Assembly (NCBI RefSeq): GCF_959029255.1
Contig: NZ_CAUFUE010000040.1
Coordinates: 1-35,924, forward strand
Source of the DNA: an uncultured Bacteroides sp.
GTDB taxonomy: Bacteria > Bacteroidota > Bacteroidia > Bacteroidales > Bacteroidaceae
Reading direction: 5' to 3'
Length of the DNA stretch: 35,924 nucleotides
The notes under the pieces were generated by a model that saw nothing but the letters and a program-made list of their open reading frames with translations, searched no databases and was not told where the DNA came from. A program made the translations under genes and the position numbers. Positions within the stretch are counted from its first letter, which is position 1; every line of letters begins with the position of its first letter. Positions 32,094 to 35,924 of the stretch are shown here, one piece after another.

Positions 32094-33266
32094 TTACTCT
32101 CCTGCTTTTGTTCTTTTATACAATACTACTTTAGCACGTTTGTGTCTCATCCGGCGTAACCATAAATAATATCCGGTCAACGGAAGCGTCCCACCCATTA
32201 AGGCTGCCAGGAATGCCAGTATACGGGTCAACATACCTCCCCAATTTCCTACATGAACTGAATATATCCAACCACGAACCTTACCGGCTCTATCCGTATC
32301 CTCATATAAGATTACACCGGTTATCTCCCCGTTATGCGGATTAAAAGTATAACGGTCAGCGGCACGCTGATTGCCCAGCCGGTTAAAAGAAACAGCGGCA
32401 GTACCTTGGGAAACAGTAATTTGCTTATAACCGGGATTGAGTATCTTCAATTCATCACACACCTTTTCCCAATTTGCATACGTTACCGGACGCTTTCCAT
32501 CAACATGCCCGTGTGAGCTTTCCCGTCGGCCGCCTTCTTTGTTCCTTTCATGGGTTTGCCCGGATATTCCTTGCCGGGCTTCCGCCCCAAACACTTTGTA
32601 AAAGCCCGTACGATACCAAGCAAAAGACCAAGTCAATCCTGTAATTGCCATTGCTAAAAGTAGAACGGCGGCATACATTCCTCCCGCTACATGCAAGCCG
32701 TACCAAAAACGACGCCAGCCTTTTCCTGCCGTAATCTTCAAGCTGCTTTTCAACCCCCTCTTTGTACGGGGCCACCAGACAACAATGCCCGATATCAGCA
32801 CAAACACAAACATCAGTGTAGCTGTACCTACAATTACTTTCCCCCAGAATATTCCACCATCCGGTTTCATACTATCCAGCAACCAACGATGTAACCTAAA
32901 CATAGTGAGGAAAAACGGAGTGCGCCCCGACCGACCTTTTACTTCACCCGTATATTGGTCTACATATATGGCAGCCCGGTGTGGCTTTGAAAGACTGATT
33001 TGATAGGCTCGTTCCGGGTCGGATGAAATACTGATACCCGTTATAGAAACACTGTCCGGCAACGTACCGGAAACTTTTGCTATCAGTTCTTCCACCGGAA
33101 GTGTTCGTGTTTCTACCTTTTGCACAAAGTAGAGGTCACGACGGCACAACTCCATCACTTCATTCTCGAATACCAGCATGGCACCCGAAAAACAAATAAG
33201 GGTTATTATCAATCCGAAGGGAACTGATAGCCACAAGTGTATGTTACGAAAAACTTTCTTCATCAT
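32094..33266 (-). CDS. xusC: PepSY-domain inner-membrane protein (XusC-like)
   Basis: This 390-residue protein has the PepSY-associated TM (iron-regulated membrane protein) layout: TM1 at about 12-34 preceded by RNIHLWLSV, a periplasmic PepSY part (about 35-120), TM pairs near 137-160 and 190-212, a second periplasmic part, and a final TM near 345-370. His residues before helices (His10, LHRW, YGLHVAGG, VHVGNWGG) are typical haem or electron-transfer ligands. It is encoded after a DUF4374 lipoprotein and TonB receptor, with ATGA overlap to the former. This is the XusABC arrangement of B. thetaiotaomicron; a role in ferri-siderophore reduction or inner-membrane transit is inferred. Confidence 0.85.
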   Translation of the reverse strand: MMKKVFRNIHLWLSVPFGLIITLICFSGAMLVFENEVMELCRRDLYFVQKVETRTLPVEELIAKVSGTLPDSVSITGISISSDPERAYQISLSKPHRAAIYVDQYTGEVKGRSGRTPFFLTMFRLHRWLLDSMKPDGGIFWGKVIVGTATLMFVFVLISGIVVWWPRTKRGLKSSLKITAGKGWRRFWYGLHVAGGMYAAVLLLAMAITGLTWSFAWYRTGFYKVFGAEARQGISGQTHERNKEGGRRESSHGHVDGKRPVTYANWEKVCDELKILNPGYKQITVSQGTAAVSFNRLGNQRAADRYTFNPHNGEITGVILYEDTDRAGKVRGWIYSVHVGNWGGMLTRILAFLAALMGGTLPLTGYYLWLRRMRHKRAKVVLYKRTKAGE

Positions 33267-34669
33267 TTACCAACCTGTACCAATTTTCCTACTCCGCTTA
33301 CTTGAGTCGCCTCTACGCTGACACCTTTCGTGGCGATAGCATTTACCGGATCAATCTTATAGATAGCCGGTTTAGCATCTGTTGTAGTCACAGCCATATA
33401 GGCAACCCCATTTTCTGTATACAGTGTATTGCCGAAAGAAGAAATCAGGTCGCCGGAAGGTAATCCTTCCACGTAAGTCAGTTTCTTAGAACCTGCCTTG
33501 AATACAGCCAGTTGATTGGCTGTAAACCCGGACTGGCTGAAAGGACGGTCGTACATCAGCAACAAGAAATAATCTCCTGTAATGTGCCAGCTACGCAGGA
33601 AAGACTTTCCATCCGTCTGTTCCTCAAGATTGCAGTAGTAATCATCAAAATCCTCACTCCCGGCAGGAATACGTACCACCCCGGCAGGTAAAGACGTTTG
33701 CTGGCGAGGATCACTCATGGTCTTGGCATAGCTTGGAGAAAACACATAAATATCCCCATTATCCGCCGCCCAGATAGTCTGATAATATTGAGACCTGTTG
33801 CGTCCGCAGGCATAGCTGATTTTATCAGTCTTGATGAGTGATTTTTCTTTTAAAGATTCATCTTTGAAGATGGCTACCCAGCATTCATCAGGATATTGGG
33901 TCCATTGCAACTCATCCTTTTTATATGCGCCGCTACCACTACCTCCGGCTTCTGTTTTCACCAAGTCCTCATTTCCCTGTTTCACCCATTTACCACCTTC
34001 ACTTTTCACTCCATACTGGCTCAATCCCATCGGCACAGCCACACTGTAAATCTTGCTATCGTGTTCCAGTATCCCAGCCAACGTCACATATTCACCATTG
34101 CCCAAGAAATTCTCAGCCAAGTAAGACTTCTCTTGCGTATCATTCGTTGTAAATGTTTCAGCCGTCACATCCAAATAAGAAAGCAGGAAAACCTTCGGCA
34201 CATACCCGTTCCCATCAGCCCATGCGGCAGGTCCGTCTCCAGTAGAAGAAGTCATGATATATTTACCATAAGTACCATAAGTCGTGAACCGCTTCACCGC
34301 AAACTCCTTGGAACGGGCCTGCAATTCATTCTGCGCATTCATTATATAAGAGCGAGTCGTTCCCGCATTTCCCTGATTATACGTCAGGCCATACAGATAC
34401 CGGTCCCTATAAAACACCCATTGAGTAGCGCCATCATTCACCAGGCCGTTGTTTACGGTAGTAACAGTTCCGCCATCCAGTGTTTCGGAAGTCAGCAAAA
34501 CATTGGTACTGTTGCCTCCCGACGCCTCTACCGAGGACGCTATCACATATTGTCCTTTACTTTCATTTCCGCCACCATTACCGGAATCATCAACATCCGT
34601 ACAAGCGGTCAATACCACACCGGTCATCGCAGTAGCGAAAAGTCCGGTTAATAATAAATTTTTCTTCAT
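33263..34669 (-). CDS. xusB: DUF4374 lipoprotein (XusB-like siderophore-binding)
   Basis: This 468-residue lipoprotein has its signal and lipobox at Cys23 (VLTAC), followed by a Gly/Asn/Ser-rich linker. The remainder is beta-rich, with repeated YVIASS, GLTYNQGNAGTTRSYI, RFTTYGTYGKYIMTSS and FLLSYLDV segments that fit a DUF4374 propeller-like fold. XusB of B. thetaiotaomicron is a DUF4374 lipoprotein that binds ferric enterobactin at the surface. Position between the TonB receptor gene and the PepSY gene supports the same role here. Ligand specificity is not readable from sequence. Confidence 0.85.
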   Translation of the reverse strand: MKKNLLLTGLFATAMTGVVLTACTDVDDSGNGGGNESKGQYVIASSVEASGGNSTNVLLTSETLDGGTVTTVNNGLVNDGATQWVFYRDRYLYGLTYNQGNAGTTRSYIMNAQNELQARSKEFAVKRFTTYGTYGKYIMTSSTGDGPAAWADGNGYVPKVFLLSYLDVTAETFTTNDTQEKSYLAENFLGNGEYVTLAGILEHDSKIYSVAVPMGLSQYGVKSEGGKWVKQGNEDLVKTEAGGSGSGAYKKDELQWTQYPDECWVAIFKDESLKEKSLIKTDKISYACGRNRSQYYQTIWAADNGDIYVFSPSYAKTMSDPRQQTSLPAGVVRIPAGSEDFDDYYCNLEEQTDGKSFLRSWHITGDYFLLLMYDRPFSQSGFTANQLAVFKAGSKKLTYVEGLPSGDLISSFGNTLYTENGVAYMAVTTTDAKPAIYKIDPVNAIATKGVSVEATQVSGVGKLVQVGK

Positions 34670-34756
34670 TCGTTTTTATATTTACTAAAGTTTCGCAAAC
34701 TCAACTTTTGCAGTTGGCAAGGGGACAAGGAGCAAATTGACAAAGAAAGATACTTC

Positions 34757-35924
34757 CTAAAAAGACACACGCACCTTTCCATAAAATGCCCTGCCCGCCT
34801 TCTGAAGACTGAAGTTATCGTACAATCTCTCATCCGTCAGGTTACGGCATTCAAAAGCCACATTATAGCGTCCGTCCAGCAGGCTGTATGAAAGAGCTAA
34901 ATTGTGTGAGAATTGACTGGGAACCACATAATCTCCCTTATTCGAGCCTATTTTAGATGAATAGTATGTAAAGCTGCGCAAGTATTGGTTATCGTATGAT
35001 ACCGTCAACATATTTCCTTTCTTCCCTAAATTACGCCAATAAAAAGTCACATCCGAATCGGCAAACATATAGGGTAAGTTCGGCATACGTTCACCATAAA
35101 CCAGGTTATCCGTAGCGCCGGATATGGATTTCTTCATATTGTCACGCACATCCATCCGGGTGAAGTTTCCTCCCACACTCAGCCATTCCCCTAAAACATA
35201 CCGGGCAGAGACGCTATACCCTTTTGCCAGTACCTTTCCATAGTTTATATAAGTGGCAGCTTGTTTTCCGCCACTCAAATCGGCTATATTACGTTGAATA
35301 TAGTCTTTCGTATTCCGGTAAATCAATCCCCCCTCCACATACATGGAGTGCTTACCAAATGCCCGGTTATAACTCAGATTGAGGTTCAGGTTGTCGCTGC
35401 TCTCAGGCTTGATACCCATGTCTCCTATTTCAAGATCTTCGTCGCCAAACATTTCTTCGATAGTGGGAAGTCGATATGCCTTTTCGTATGATAGTTTCGC
35501 CTGCAATCCGGGGATGATAAAATAAGTTCCTGCCGCCCCATATCCCATCGAACTGATATTGCGGGTAGAACGGACATACTCGCTTTGATTGGACGAGGTA
35601 GCCACAGGGCCTGCCACAAACTGCTTATAGTACTTACCAAATACGGATAAGTTCCAGTGTTCCGAGGGCATCAGGCGATAGGACAGACCTGAAATATTCT
35701 TGCGTGTTTCCTTGGCGATAGCATCCGTCTGCTCTTCCTTAGCCAACAAGGAAGTATTGCTACGCCTGAAAGCATTCAGTACATGGTTGAAGGTCAACAT
35801 CTGTATCTTATCAATGCGATAATTCACAGTCATCGTAGCGTTCCAGTTATTATTATCCGCCCGTGCATATAGATTATACTGTTCTCCCGAAGAATTCAAC
35901 GGATATTTCTCCCCGTACCAATTA
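34757..35924 (-). CDS. xusA: TonB-dependent outer-membrane receptor, C-terminal part (XusA-like, partial)
   Basis: The gene enters from the right edge; the frame is open to the end of the window, so about 389 C-terminal residues are visible and the plug is missing. Strand-turn repeats (SYEKAYRLPTIEEMFGD, NLNLSYNRAFGKHSMYVEGGLIYRN, YGERMPNLPYMFAD) are typical of TonB-dependent receptor barrels, and the protein ends in VRVSF with a terminal Phe, as expected for outer-membrane assembly. It precedes the DUF4374 gene by 87 bases. It is the outer-membrane step of a XusABC-like siderophore uptake system. The symbol is given on context and form. Confidence 0.85.
   Translation of the reverse strand, partial: NWYGEKYPLNSSGEQYNLYARADNNNWNATMTVNYRIDKIQMLTFNHVLNAFRRSNTSLLAKEEQTDAIAKETRKNISGLSYRLMPSEHWNLSVFGKYYKQFVAGPVATSSNQSEYVRSTRNISSMGYGAAGTYFIIPGLQAKLSYEKAYRLPTIEEMFGDEDLEIGDMGIKPESSDNLNLNLSYNRAFGKHSMYVEGGLIYRNTKDYIQRNIADLSGGKQAATYINYGKVLAKGYSVSARYVLGEWLSVGGNFTRMDVRDNMKKSISGATDNLVYGERMPNLPYMFADSDVTFYWRNLGKKGNMLTVSYDNQYLRSFTYYSSKIGSNKGDYVVPSQFSHNLALSYSLLDGRYNVAFECRNLTDERLYDNFSLQKAGRAFYGKVRVSF

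Noticed and set aside
33896..34651. 251-residue frame opposite xusB
   Set aside because: It is an antisense shadow with Ser/His/Ile-rich composition and no recognisable domain.

Overview
The window is a chromosomal segment of a gut Bacteroidales bacterium, most likely Bacteroides. The evidence is the set of fimbrillin-type (type V pilus) lipoproteins, repeated promoters with the Bacteroides -7 element TAnnTTTG, an NrfHA/system II cytochrome c cluster, a XusABC-like siderophore locus (TonB receptor, DUF4374 lipoprotein, PepSY protein), DUF4251, and the Bacteroides-type mixed biosynthetic operon. Species cannot be named from sequence reading alone. There is no phage, integrase, transposase or CRISPR array.

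Layout. 1-3362 (+): end of one fimbrillin-like gene and two paralogous fimbrillin-like lipoproteins sharing a C-terminal FISUMP/DUF1566-like module. 3487-4317 (-): an AraC regulator with a degenerate receiver domain. 4437-5990 (+): an AAA-ATPase/PD-(D/E)XK protein. 5994-13156 (-): eight co-directional genes, transcribed purU-hisH-hisA-hisF-hisIE-ftsE-lysC-lysA. 13157-16848: a gene-poor, repeat-rich stretch around tRNA-Asp, a hypothetical gene, a DUF4251 protein and a ferritin-like protein. It holds two arrays with an exact 22-bp period and a set of long interleaved inverted repeats. 16849-17925 (-): a metallo-beta-lactamase-fold hydrolase. 18288-22861 (+): a four-gene pilus operon (Mfa2/FimB-like anchor, major fimbrillin, two accessory subunits). 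22851-24830: a membrane protein and, divergent from it, a PfkB kinase. 24898-25587 (+): a Crp/Fnr regulator. 25590-31062 (-): nrfH-nrfA-resB-ccsA-porin. 31149-32021 (-): a ferritin/VIT fusion. 32094-35924 (-): xusA-xusB-xusC, with xusA cut by the window edge.

How the parts connect. The right half is about anaerobic nitrogen and iron handling. NrfHA reduces nitrite to ammonium, ResB/CcsA attach its haems, and a Crp/Fnr protein is encoded at the far end of the operon. A near-ideal palindrome lies at about -43 of the nrfH promoter, suggesting Crp/Fnr-type activation. The Xus-like locus and the ferritin/VIT protein concern iron acquisition and storage or export. Five of the six full-length pilus proteins carry an S/T-R motif at residues 50-65; the sixth, the anchor, does not, which fits protease-triggered assembly with an uncleaved anchor.

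The least explained structures are the two 22-bp-period arrays, the interleaved inverted repeats at 16267-16469, the AAATCGT heptad repeats between his genes, and the nrf operator.
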